From: Corbicula japonica
Taxonomy: Eukaryota > Mollusca > Bivalvia > Venerida > Cyrenidae
DNA length: 64,000 nt
NCBI GenBank assembly: GCA_038501625.1
Contig: JAZAYU010000010.1
Location: 7,461,380 to 7,525,379, forward strand
Direction: 5' to 3'
The notes under the pieces were generated by a model. That model saw only the letters and a list, made by a program, of their open reading frames with translations. It made no database searches and was not told the origin of the DNA. The translations under genes and the position numbers were made by a program. Of this stretch, positions 36,000-46,762 are shown piece by piece; positions within the stretch are counted from its first letter, which is position 1, and every line of letters starts with the position of its first letter.

Positions 36000-37170
36000 T
36001 TAAACTTTACGTGCAACCTACCTATATCTTAAAAACTACTATAGCTACAGCTTTTAAACTTGGCACACTTGTTCATCATCATGTCCTGAGTGTGTTTGCC
36101 AAGAACCATAACTCTAACTTTCATTTTGATCAAATTATGGCCCTTTTTTGACTTAAAATTTCAGGTTAAAGTTTGCGTGCAAGCTACTGTACAAACTCAT
36201 AACTTCAATACTACCTGTACTACAGCTTTAAAACTTGGCACACTTGTTCATCATCATGTCCCGTGTGTGTATGCCAAGAACCATAACTCTAACTTTCATT
36301 TTGATCAAATTATGGCCCTTTTTCGACTTAGAATTTCAGGTAAAAGTTTGCGTGCAAGCTACTGTACAAACCCATAACTTCAATACTACTTATACTACAG
36401 CTTAGAAACTTTCAACACTTGTTAATCATCATATCCCAAGTGTGTATGCCAAGAACCATAACTCTAACTTTCATTTTTATCAAATTATGCCCCTTTTTCG
36501 ACTTAGAATTTCAGGTTAAAGTTTGCGTGCAAGCTACTGTACAAACCCATAACTTCCATACTACTCATACTACAGCTTTGAAACTTTCAACACTTCTTCA
36601 TCATCATAATTCAAGTTTGTCTGCCAAGAACCATAACTCTAATTTTCTTCTTGTACAAATTATGGCCCTTTTTCGACTGAGAATTTCAGGTTAAGGTTTG
36701 CGTGCAAGGTAGTTACTTAAATACTTCTTGTACTATAGCTTTGAAACTTAAGACACTTGTTTACCATCATGACCCTGACTATGTGTGCCAAGAACCATAA
36801 CTCTTTCTTTCATTTTTAATCAAATAATGGCCCTTTTTCGACTTAGAATTTCAGGTTAAAGTTTGCGTGCAAGGTAGTTACTTAAATAGTTCTTGTAATA
36901 TAGCTTTGAAACTTAAGACACTTGTTTACCATCATGACCCTGACTATGTATGCCAAGAACCATAACTCTTTCTTTCATTTTTAATCAAATTATGCCCCTT
37001 TTTTGACTTAGAATTTCAGGTTAAAGTTTGCGTGCAAGCTAGTTACTTTCATACTTCTTGTACTATAGCTTTGAAACTTATTCATCATCATGACCCTGAC
37101 TATGTATGCCAAGAACCATAACTCTTTGAATTTTTTCAAATTACTGCCCTTTTTAGACTTAAAAATTAAG
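36000..37170 (+). repeat. ~165-175 bp core tandem repeat of element 2
   Basis: About seven units marked by TTTCAGGTTAAAGTTTGCGT and GCCAAGAACCATAACTC. Open frames across it are repeat translations. Confidence 0.88.
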
Positions 37171-37417
37171 GTTTAAAACTTTGTATACCTTTATTTTATC
37201 TTACATCAGGTTTATTTTCAAAGACCCATAACTCATCCTTGCTTTTTTATATTTGATTTTTGCCCTTTTCACTTGAAATTAGAATTAAGACTTATAAATA
37301 ATTCTTAAAGGTTCAGTGTTAGTGTTTTTCATATGTAATGCTATAGAAAATGTTTAAAACAGATGTACTTAACATACTTTGGTTGAAAGTGTTGAGTAAT
37401 TGTGGGGTGGGTGGGGG

Positions 37418-38450
37418 CATAGACTATACTATACTATACCATACCATACCATACCATACCATACCATACCATACCATACCATACCATACCATACCATACT
37501 ATACTATTACTATATTATTACTATACTATACTATACTATTACTATACTATTACTATACTTTTACTATACTTTTACTATACTATTACTATACTATACTATA
37601 CTATACTATACTATACTATACTATACTATACTATACTATACTATACTATACTATACTACTACTATACTACACTACACTACACTACACTACACTACACTAC
37701 ACTACACTACACTACACTACACTACACTACACTACACTACACTACACTACACTACACTACACTACACTACACTACACTATACCATACTATTACTATACTA
37801 TTACTATTACTATACTTTACTATACTATTACTATTACTATACTATTACTATACTATACTATACTATACTATACTATACTATACTATACTATACTATACTA
37901 TACTATACTATACTATACTATACTATACTATACTATACTATACTATACTATACTATACTATACTATACTATACTATACTATACTATACTATACTATACTA
38001 TTACTATACTATACTATACTATACTATACTATACTATACTACTACTATACTATACTATTACTATACTATACTATACTATACTATACTATACTATACTATA
38101 CTATACTATACTATACTATACTATACTATTACTATACTATTACTATACTATACTATACTATACTACTACTATACTATACTATTACTATACTATACTATAC
38201 TATCATACTATACTATACTTTACTATTACTATACTATTACTATACTATTACTATACTATACTATACTACTACTATACTATACTATACTATACTATACTAT
38301 ACTATACTATACTATACTATACTATACTATACTATACTATACTATACTATACTATACTATACTATACTATACTATACTATACTATACTATACTATACTAT
38401 ACTATACTATACTATACTATTACTATTACTATTACTATACTTTTACTATA
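37418..38450 (+). repeat. ~1 kb ACTAT-type pentanucleotide satellite
   Basis: Tandem five-base units in blocks: ATACC (37,435-37,495), ACTAT with interspersed ATTACT (most of the tract), and ACTAC (37,668-37,780). The plus strand contains essentially no G over this whole kilobase. Open frames of 420-440 codons (poly YTILYY) are artefacts of the unit. Confidence 0.97.
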
Positions 38451-38600
38451 CTATTACAACACCAGCAACACCAACACCACCACCAACAACATCAACACCA
38501 CCACCACCAACAACATCAACAACAACACCAACAACCACCACCACCACCACCACCAGCAACAACACTACCACCACCAACAACAACACCAACAATGACAACA
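38451..38600 (+). repeat. CAA/CAC trinucleotide-rich tract
   Basis: Imperfect ACCACCAAC / ACAACAACACC repeats immediately follow the pentanucleotide array and continue its G-poor strand bias. Confidence 0.9.
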
Positions 38601-38916
38601 CCAGCAACCAGCATACCATACTGTACTACACCAAGCCACACCACTATAGGTGGGCAAAGATAGTGGGTTGATGGGTGTGGGATCAGGGGTGTATGGGCTG
38701 GGTTGTATAAACCCCAAAAAATCTACAAGAATAAATTAAGTGTAATTTATTGATTTCCTAACTTGGATTAAGAAACTTTTGTTCATGTGTGTTTGTTGGA
38801 GGCGTCATAAACTCCTGAATCACTCCCCAGTTTAAATGAAGCCCAGTTACAATGTGCTTAATAATTCTAACTTTTCGAATAGTCGAGCTTGCAGTCGTTT
38901 CCGACTTGCTCTTGTT

Positions 38917-39260
38917 TGTAAATATTTTTGTTTTATATGAATAAATAACAATGATTGAATATTTTATAATCAAGAACATTATATTTTTAATATTATCTAA
39001 GTGTCCGGGTTTTCCATTCGGAAATATTATTGAAATACCTACTTTAAACGCTGCGCAATGGAAATTCACGTGCGCGCAATGGAAATGTACATCGAGGATA
39101 TTTTGCTTTTTTATTGTATTAGTTTGTAATTGCTCAGTAAAATTTATTTAGTTAAGAAATGAAACTGTAATCGAACTTGAAACGAAATACATTTAGTAGA
39201 TTGACGGTTTTAGAATATCGCCAAATGGAAGGTTACATGTACGAAATGGAAATGTAAAAC
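38917..39260 (+). repeat. Left arm, inner part: motif doublets 1 and 2
   Basis: Continues the left arm after the nested insertion. GCGCAATGGAAAT occurs at 39,053 and 39,075, with degenerate forms near 39,220 and 39,242. The 38,917-39,090 portion matches the reverse complement of the right arm (TGTAAATATTT, TTGAATATTTTAT, AAGTGTCC, GAAATACCT blocks in order). Confidence 0.8.
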
Positions 39261-40560
39261 TTATTTCTTCACTATTTTGAATGCATGTAGGATTAATCAC
39301 ACGTCCTAGTTATAATATGATTAAAGGAGTACCTTTATAAATTGCAGTGCTCACGCTGTCAGTCGACATTGTCGCCATTTGCGATATTTTTACGTTTTTG
39401 TCGATTATTTCAAAGAATTGGCGGTAAAATTTGGCGATAAAATAATTGTCAAAAAAGCAAGAAATTGTTAGCTTATTTGCATCGACTTTGCCCTGAGCGG
39501 TCGCCACATTCCTGATAATTGTGGGTCGTTAATCCCCTAATTGAACTAACAAAGTGTCACTTAAGATAATCACCTTGGCGGCCTTGCCTACGGGTCAATG
39601 ATTGATGTTTGTAATCGGTAAACTTTGGGCATTTCCATTACGTCGTTACAAGGGAATTCTAAGGTTGTTGCTATTTATAGCTATTATGGATTCCCCTATC
39701 ATATGTTTAACAAAGCAGACAAATATTTTAAGAATAAGAATAAATGATGTGTTCTTTTATCTAATCTAATAGTAAATACTGACCAAATTCTAAATCCATT
39801 CTTGAAGCAAAAACCTAGCCTGATACTGTACCTCAAGTGATGAATAGGACGAAAATTCGCGGTACGAATTGCCGATTTTTTAACCATGTTAACGGAGAAA
39901 ATACTTCCTATTTTCTCAAAAAATGTGTTTAATCAGTTGCTTTGGTTATTTTTTGCTTTGGAAAAGTTATTTCACATTGCAATTTATTAGTTATTACGTT
40001 TGTCATCCATTTTCGCGAGGTCAATTTTTGACATACCATTAATCTAATCCCGAATTGTCTTTGCCACTACCCATTAGCATATAAACTCGTTCTAAGCAGA
40101 AAATTTATGTGAATTAAATTATTTTGCCCAAAACTTTAATGCAATATTTTACAATTTTGTTTGGTTAAGACTGCTTTGAAGGTTAGACCTTTTTGGTATA
40201 GTTATATAGCTGTGAATCCAGATGATTTTGTCTGCAATAGTGAAGTGAAGAATGCCTTATTATTAAAAATCATCAGTAATTTTACATAAAGCCAATTATT
40301 TTCATTGACTAGGTTAAATATATAAAGTAATAATTAACAGTTTATCTTTATAACATAGATGTTATGTTAGAAAAATCATGTTAATTAAAAAAAACAACAA
40401 ATAATTATAATGCTATTTCCCATGCATGGGGAAACAACGCGTAAAACTTTGGCTATTAATTTATTTTTCAAAAATTTTGTGGCTTTTATTTTAAAACAGC
40501 CAGCGTGAGCACTGAATTGAATAAATTTTCATAAAAATCATTCAATTTTGAGGCTTATTT
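39261..40560. other. Element interior, no gene
   Basis: AT-rich DNA inside the 10.87 kb element. Open frames are at most 65 codons and none resembles a transposase. Confidence 0.5.
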
Positions 40561-41230
40561 GAAGGCCGCGGTTGTGTAGATATTTCGTGCGCAATGGAAA
40601 TTTTCATGTACGCAATGGAAAATGAAAATCACGATCTTCAACTAACTTTGTGTTCGCAAATGCAAATGAACACATGCATAAGCTTCAGGGCGTTAGTCTT
40701 ATAAATAATCAAAGAAATTATTCGTACAATTATTACTTATAACTGGAATAAAAATATGTTTCAAGACTACGCAATGGAAATGCACATGTACGCAGTGAAA
40801 AAGAAATCACGATTGACGAGTGCAAACAAACAAAACTATAATAAAGAATACATAAATTTGTAAAAAAACAAAACAAAACAAAAACAGTCTTATTTCATAT
40901 GTCGGGGCCTATTTAAGGACCAGGTCCGATCCTTGTAATAATGATCGCCCATCCGATCGTGTAGATATTTCGTGCGCAATGGAAATTTTCATGTACGCAA
41001 TAGAAAATGAAAATCAAGATCTTCAACTAACTTTGTGTTCGTTAATGCAAATGAACACATGCATAAGCTTAAGGGCGTTACTTTTATAAATAATCAAAGA
41101 AATTATTCGTACAATTATAACTGGAAAACACCTCAATGAATAAAAATATGTTTCAAGACTACGCACTGGAAATGCACATGTACGAAATGAAAAAGAAATC
41201 ACGATTGACGAGTGCAAATAAACAAAACTA
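40561..41230 (+). repeat. Left-arm ~377 bp tandem repeat with four motif doublets
   Basis: Two near-identical units (from about 40,575 and 40,955) share GTGTAGATATTTCGTGCGCA and AACTTTGTGTTCG. Doublets of CGCAATGGAAA (some with one change) lie near 40,590/40,611, 40,768/40,790, 40,975/40,996 and 41,163/41,183. Confidence 0.85.
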
Positions 41231-41304
41231 TAATAAAGAATACATTAATTGGTAAAACAACAGTCTTATTTCATATGTCTGCGCCTATTTAAGGACCAAA
41301 TTCA

Positions 41305-41442
41305 ACCCCAGCGAAATTAAACCATTTAACAGGGTCTCTTTAAAGGAAAACACAGTTGCGCGAATTCATTCCCCCGCGAATATGTTATTTTCGGGTTTTG
41401 CGCGAAAATTCGTCTCCGCGAAATCAAATGATGCTACAGTAT
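41305..41442 (-). mobile_element. GCGAAA-rich MITE, copy 2 (partial)
   Basis: On the minus strand it begins TACTGTAGCATCATTTGATT and continues GAATTTTCGCGCAAAA and GAATTCGCGCAAC, matching copy 1 at 29,385 in order. The far end is degenerate. Confidence 0.65.
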
Positions 41443-41639
41443 AGATAGTCGGGACCTATTAAAGGTCCAGGTCCGACCATAATGGTCGTCCATCCGACTG
41501 TGTCTATCATTGTCGTTTTGCCTTTTTTATTGGCGTAGTTGAACGTTCTGCTCTTTTTCTTCTAACCTGGTTTGGTTTTTTCCCGGCCGTTGGAGTTTTC
41601 ATTAATGTTCTGCATGGTATGGATCGAAATTGTACTATT

Positions 41640-41765
41640 TAATGGTGTAATTACTGAGTTGCGCTCAACCCGGGGCTAGGGGTCGTGGATATTAATATGC
41701 ATTCCCATTACTGCCCATGAACAGGCTAAATTATACAAGCTACAAAACTTAAAGAGAGATAGACC
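41640..41765 (+). repeat. Interspersed repeat with ACCCGGGGCTAGG, copy 1
   Basis: GAGTTGCGCTCAACCCGGGG, CTAGG, then ATGCATTCCCATTACTGC and GAACAGGCTAAAT match 63,780-63,860 in order and orientation. Function unknown. Confidence 0.7.
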
Positions 41766-41921
41766 GAGGTAGGTTTCATTGTCAAACATTCTATTGGAAG
41801 TATATCGGTATATAACTTGTAATTGGGGAACTAATTTGCACAGCACGAATTATGTTGATATTATAATTATTCTGACGCTTCTATATTGAACACATAGTAT
41901 ATTATAGAATACTACACCGCC

Positions 41922-42096
41922 GTGGTAACATCATATTTCGCGTGGGACGAAGTTTCGCGCATGGTAAATGCGCAAAAATTACACTACATAAAATTGCACA
42001 CATCACATGTTGAGCTAGAAATATAAAGTGGCGCAAAAATCCGTGATTATATCTTTAGCGCGAAATTCTGTCCCGCGAAACATGATATCACTCATG
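41922..42096. mobile_element. GCGAAA-rich MITE, copy 3
   Basis: The ends are imperfect inverted repeats of about 38 bases: TAACATCATATTTCGCGTGG at the left, and TGATATCATGTTTCGCGGGA on the reverse complement of the right. GCGCAAAA and GCGCGAAA words fill the middle. Confidence 0.7.
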
Positions 42097-42212
42097 AAAA
42101 CTGTGAGATAAATGAGTTTATTGAGAATCACATTTCATTCTGTTCAGGAGGATACAAATATTCTAAACTAATTTACACTTTACAATGTTCTAACTACACC
42201 AGTCATATTTTT

Positions 42213-44238
42213 GTGTCGCCTGCGGTAGCAGGTAGACACATAGGGATCCTATTGTCCGTCGTCGTCGTCGGCGTCGTCGTCCGGTAGTCCCCAAGCTTTA
42301 ACATGAAACTTAATGTGGCCTATAACTTTGAAAGTACTTGTCCTATTCACTTCATACTTGGAATATATCATCAGCATGAACACAGCGATCCGTGACAACA
42401 AGAACGATAACTCCTCTTTCACTATTTTATGAGTTATGCCCCTTTCAAATGCAACTTTAACATGAAACTTAATGTTACCTATTACTTTGAAAGTACTTGT
42501 CCTATTCACTTCATACTTGGAATATATCATCGGCATGAACACAGCGATCCGTGACAACAAGAACGCTAACTCCTCTGTCACTATTTTATGACTTATACCC
42601 CTTTCAAATGCAACTTTAACATGAAACTTAATGTGGCCTATAACTTTAAAAGTACTTGTCCTACTCGCTTCATACTTGGAATATATCATCAGCATGAACA
42701 CAGCGATCCGTGACAACAATCACGATAACTCCTTTTCACTATTTTATGAGTTATGCCCCTTTCAAATGAAACTTTAACATGAAACTTAATGTGACCTATA
42801 ACTTTGAAAGTACTTGTCCTATTCACTTCAGACTTGGAATATATCATCAGCATGAACACAGCGATCCGTGACAACAATCACGATAACTCCTTTTCACTAT
42901 TTTATGAGTTATGCCCCTTTCAAATGCAACTTTAACATGAAACTTAATGTTGCCTATTACTTTGAAAGTACTTGTCCTATTCACTTCATACTTGGAATGT
43001 ATGATCAGCATGAACAAAGCAATCAGTGACAACAAGAACAATAACTCCTCTCACTATTTTATGAGTTATGCCCCTTTCAAATGTAATTTTAACTTGAAAC
43101 TTAATGTCGCCTATAACTTTGAAAGAACTTGTCCTATTCACTTCATACTTAAAATATATCATCAGCATAAACAACCCCATCTGTGCCAACAAGAATGATA
43201 ACTCCAGTTCCAATATGTTTATAGTTATGCCCCTTTCAAGTACCACTTTAACATGAAACTTAATGTTGCCTATAACTGTGAAAGAACCTATCCTTTTCAC
43301 TTAAACCATCTGTGACGACAAGAATGATAACTCCAGTTTCAATATTTTTTGAGTTATGCCCCTTTCCAATGCAACTTTAACCTGAAACTTAATGTAGCCT
43401 ATAACTTTGAAAGTACTTGTCCTATTCACTTCATACTTGGAATATATCATCAACATGAACAATGCCATCTGTGATGACAAGAATGATAACTCCAGTTTCA
43501 ATATTTTTTGAGTTATGCCCCTTTCCAATGCAACTTTAACCTGAAACTTAATGTAGCCTATAACTTTGAAAGTACTTGTCCTATTCACTTCATACTTGGA
43601 ATATATCATCAGCATGAACAATGCCATCTATGATGACAAGAATGATAACTCCAGTTTCAATATTTTTTTAGTTATGCCCCTTTCCAATGCAACTTTTACC
43701 TGAAACTTAATGTTGCCTATAACTTTGAAAGTACTTGTCCTATTCACTTCATACTTGGAATATACCATCAGCATGAACAATGCCATCTATGACAACAAGA
43801 ATGATAACTCCAGTTTCAATATTTTTTTAGTTATGTCCCTTTCCAATGCAACTTTAACCTGAAACTTAATGTTGCCTATAACTTTGAAAGTACTTGTCCT
43901 ATTCACTTCATACTTAGAATATATCATCAGCATGATAAATGCCATCTGTGACGACAAGAGTTGTGCACTACTTATTTTTGTTCAACACAGCTTTATCCGT
44001 AATCACAGTTCGGTGATTGCAGAAAGTCTGCATTTACAAACCAATTTTTGAATATGATAACTCAGGTTTCAGTTATTCCCCTTTAAATGCATTTTAAATG
44101 ACACATGTGTTCAGTGATGTAGTATTGAAATCAACTTAAATAATTTTTTTTTATTATATATGATTAAACATAGGCCCACGTTTCAACTATTTCCATGCAG
44201 GCGACACATGTGTTCCGCGGAACACAACATTCTAGTTT
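42213..44238 (+). mobile_element. Helentron-like non-autonomous element 3
   Basis: It starts after TTTTT with a hairpin GTGTCGCCTGC ... GCAGGTAGACAC (42,213-42,239), then GTCCGTCGTCGTCGTCGG. It ends with the inverted GCAGGCGACAC (44,197-44,207), an 18-base perfect palindrome TGTGTTCCGCGGAACACA (44,209-44,226) and a short tail. The core is eleven ~158 bp repeats. Nested in the interior of the 10.87 kb element. Confidence 0.8.
42290..43975 (+). repeat. ~158 bp core tandem repeat of element 3
   Basis: Units marked by AACATGAAACTTAATGT near 42,299, 42,459, 42,616, 42,777, 42,934, 43,090, 43,251, 43,377, 43,539, 43,695 and 43,857, with AAAGTACTTGTCCTATTCAC in each. One unit (43,251-43,377) is shortened. 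Minus-strand frames of up to 156 codons are repeat translations. Confidence 0.9.
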
Positions 44239-44239
44239 A

Positions 44240-45880
44240 ATTTCTCAGCAAGGATTCGGGATATACACTTCAAACTTGAAATATTATAAGTTACATCATT
44301 TTCACTTGCTTGTATGAAACATTTATTAAATTCTGTTCACGCGTTTAGAAAACACTTGACATTTAATCAATGAGTAAAACCAAAAGTCACAAAATTGTCG
44401 TTATACGAGTATTCTCCGTAAACGAAAATTCATGTCTCATTGTTTTTTGATCGATGTAGTTAGAACATTGGTTTTAAGTGGATTTATTTAAAAAATAAAA
44501 CACCCTTAAGAAAAAAAGGGTTTTGGTACAAAATACATGTCTGATAAAATAAACTAACAACTGTATGATATTTCCATAATAGGTCTTATCAAAATATTTC
44601 ATAAGGTCTCTTATCTAATCCATTATCTGTGAACGCCCTTAGACATATCAACTATCAGAGTCCAATAAACAGCTTAGCAGGATATCAATTAGGGAGCCGT
44701 CCAGTTACGATGTCTAAATAAAACGATAAATGCCCCCTTTAAGCTCCGCCCTTTTGAAAACGAAGCTAGCAAGCCGCGCCCTCTTGCCTTAATATATTAA
44801 ATTCAAACACTCAATTTATCAATAATTTATAAAAGAACCCGATTTATATGTTTTATGTATCTGCAAGACAGGTAATGATGAATCAGTGAAATATATAAAA
44901 TTGAATGAAGATATATAAAACTGTGTCAATTAACCATTCCAGTTTTCATACCCAAATTCAAGTTTGATATCACATATATGCAGTTTCAGCATGTTTTCCA
45001 TATTTTATATAATAGCACTTTATAGCTAGACCCCTTAAAATACATAATAGGATTAAGCTTCTGGGATTATGCATTGCTATTTTATGTGATTTTCATTTCC
45101 CCCCCTAAAACAGATAACAATACAATTTAAATAAGCAACTAAATAATCTAGAACAAACAAATGTAATTAACTTTTACATTAAAAATTTTAAGCGTTTTTG
45201 TTCGAAACAATCACAACACAATTCATTGAACAGCACTTTTTCGCTATTGAGATTTTTATAATTTTTTCCGTTATATCGATGAACGTGCAAGGAGGAGTGT
45301 AGTGGGCCCTTAAATAATGAACAATAGAAAGATAATGAAATCAGATACTGACACAGATATACCGTTATTTATTAATTATTTATTGCGAATTTGACATGCA
45401 AGAACAAAACAAGTGATTTTAATGAAACCCTTAAATTCGATGATTTATATCTTCAATAATAAAATTATGTTACAAAATTTTCGCCGACCAAATATTAAAT
45501 CCTGCCTACACCCCTGATAATTGTTAGTTAAATTCATTTACTTTCAAACCATTATCTACCAAATCCTCATTATAATAAATAAAGGGACCCTTAGTTATCT
45601 GCCAAATTATACATTATCACTAACGGTTCCTTTTTATAATTAATTTTGTGGTAGCAAATTCTTTTATCTTTCCTAATCTGCCAGTAATCTCAGACCCCTG
45701 GTGGGAACAAAGCCGAAGGTGTGAAATGCAATGGTGTATTGGCATTAACGTGTCATATGTGTGCTACTGGTATTGCACTGGATAACCATTTGGCTAAAAG
45801 GCCCTTCTAAAAATCTGATGTTTTGATTGATAACAAATTCAATAATTGTTATTAAATCTTTTAAAAGGCAATTAAAACAA
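44240..45880. other. Element interior, no gene
   Basis: About 1.6 kb of AT-rich sequence within the 10.87 kb element. No transposase-like frame; no repeat family recognised. Confidence 0.5.
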
Positions 45881-45884
45881 ACTC

Positions 45885-46642
45885 TTTATTTCCATTGCGT
45901 TCACGTGAATTTCCATTGCGCACCATTTTTGAGGATTATTTCATATATATTGGAAACCTGAACACTAAGACATTATTTTAAAAAAAATATTTCATGTTTA
46001 TGACCGATGAAATATTATTAAAACATCATTTATAAGTCAATTTTCATTCAAATATTAGAGAATAGCAATAAAATCATGATCTTCATTTCCATTGCGTCCA
46101 CAGGAATTTCCATTGCGCAAGAATTATTAAGGTATTTCATTAATATTTACGAATCTGAAATCTGGACACTTGGTTTAAATAAAAAATAATATGTTTTGGT
46201 TGTTATAATATTCAATCTTTGTCATAAATTCTTATAAAAACTAATATTTACACAAAATAAATATTTTTTATTTCAATTGCGTACACGTGAATTTCCATTG
46301 CGCACGATTTTTGAGGATTATTTCATATATACTGGAAACCTGAACACTATGACATTATTTAAAAAAAATATTTCATGTTTATGACCGATGAAATATTATT
46401 AAAACATCATTTATAAGTCAATTTTCATTCAAATATTAGAGAACAGCAATAAAATCACGATCTTCATTTCCATTGCGTCCACAGGAATTTCCATTGCGCA
46501 AGAATTATTAAGGTATTTCATTAATATTTACGAATCTGAAACCTGGACACTTGGTTTAAATTAAAAATAACATGTTTTTGGTTGATAAAATATTCAACCT
46601 TTGTTATTAATTCTTATAAAAACAAATATTTACACAAAATAA
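45885..46642 (-). repeat. Right-arm ~380 bp tandem repeat with motif doublets
   Basis: TTTCCATTGCG (reverse of the left-arm motif) occurs as doublets near 45,890/45,914, 46,088/46,109, 46,277/46,299 and 46,467/46,489. Alternate doublets differ in spacer (GTTCACGTGAA versus GTCCACAGGAA), so the true unit is ~380 bases with two doublets, matching the left-arm period. Confidence 0.88.
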
Positions 46643-46715
46643 ATATTTTTTATTTCCATTGCGTATTTTGTTTCCATTGCGGTCCATTTTTCCATTGCGT
46701 ATTTTATACCTACCG
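46643..46715 (-). repeat. Right terminal inverted repeat
   Basis: Reverse complement of 35,845-35,917 with about five mismatches; holds three motif copies. Confidence 0.88.
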
Positions 46716-46724
46716 ATTTCCGGC
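46716..46724 (+). repeat. 9 bp target-site duplication, right copy
   Basis: ATTTCCGGC, identical to 35,836-35,844 and in the same orientation, as expected of a target-site duplication. Confidence 0.85.
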
Positions 46725-46762
46725 AGTGCGAATTTCAAAGTACAGAAAAATATACAGTTTTT

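Larger units (their letters stand above)
35923..38916 (+). mobile_element. Helentron-like non-autonomous element 2, nested in left arm
   Basis: It begins after a TTTTT junction with a 30-base hairpin (AGCTCGACTATTCGAA ... TGTCGAGCT, 35,923-35,952), then a GGCGTCGGCGTCGCCGTC stretch. It ends with the exact inverted 16-mer TTCGAATAGTCGAGCT (38,874-38,889), a small hairpin (38,891-38,909) and CTCTTGTT. Inside are ~170 bp core repeats and a 1 kb pentanucleotide satellite. Removing it restores the continuity of the host element's left arm, confirming an insertion. Confidence 0.82.
35845..46715. mobile_element. 10.87 kb terminal-inverted-repeat element (Mutator-like?)
   Basis: The left end (GGGTAGGTACAAAATACGCA) and the reverse complement of the right end (CGGTAGGTATAAAATACGCA) agree at all but about five of 73 bases. 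Beyond the TIR, the arms stay inversely similar for at least another 180 bases, once a nested element (35,923-38,916) is removed from the left arm. A perfect 9 bp duplication flanks the whole. Both arms carry arrays of paired CGCAATGGAAA motifs. No transposase ORF is visible in the interior, so the element is non-autonomous or has lost its gene. Long TIRs with a 9 bp duplication fit Mutator-like elements best; 8 bp-duplicating superfamilies are the alternative. Confidence 0.85.

Noticed and set aside
35702..36694. Plus-strand frames of 90-150 codons
   Set aside because: They run across the left end of the 10.87 kb element and the tandem core of element 2; no conserved domain.
37350..38671. 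Two overlapping 420-440 codon open frames rich in YTILYY
   Set aside because: Direct translations of the pentanucleotide satellite; no sequence outside the repeat supports a gene.
39310..41217. Short minus-strand frames as transposase remnants of the 10.87 kb element
   Set aside because: At most 65 codons, no acidic-triad or zinc-finger pattern recognised.
42249..43627. Series of minus-strand frames with repeated MLMIYSKYE
   Set aside because: Translations of the ~158 bp core repeat of Helentron-like element 3.
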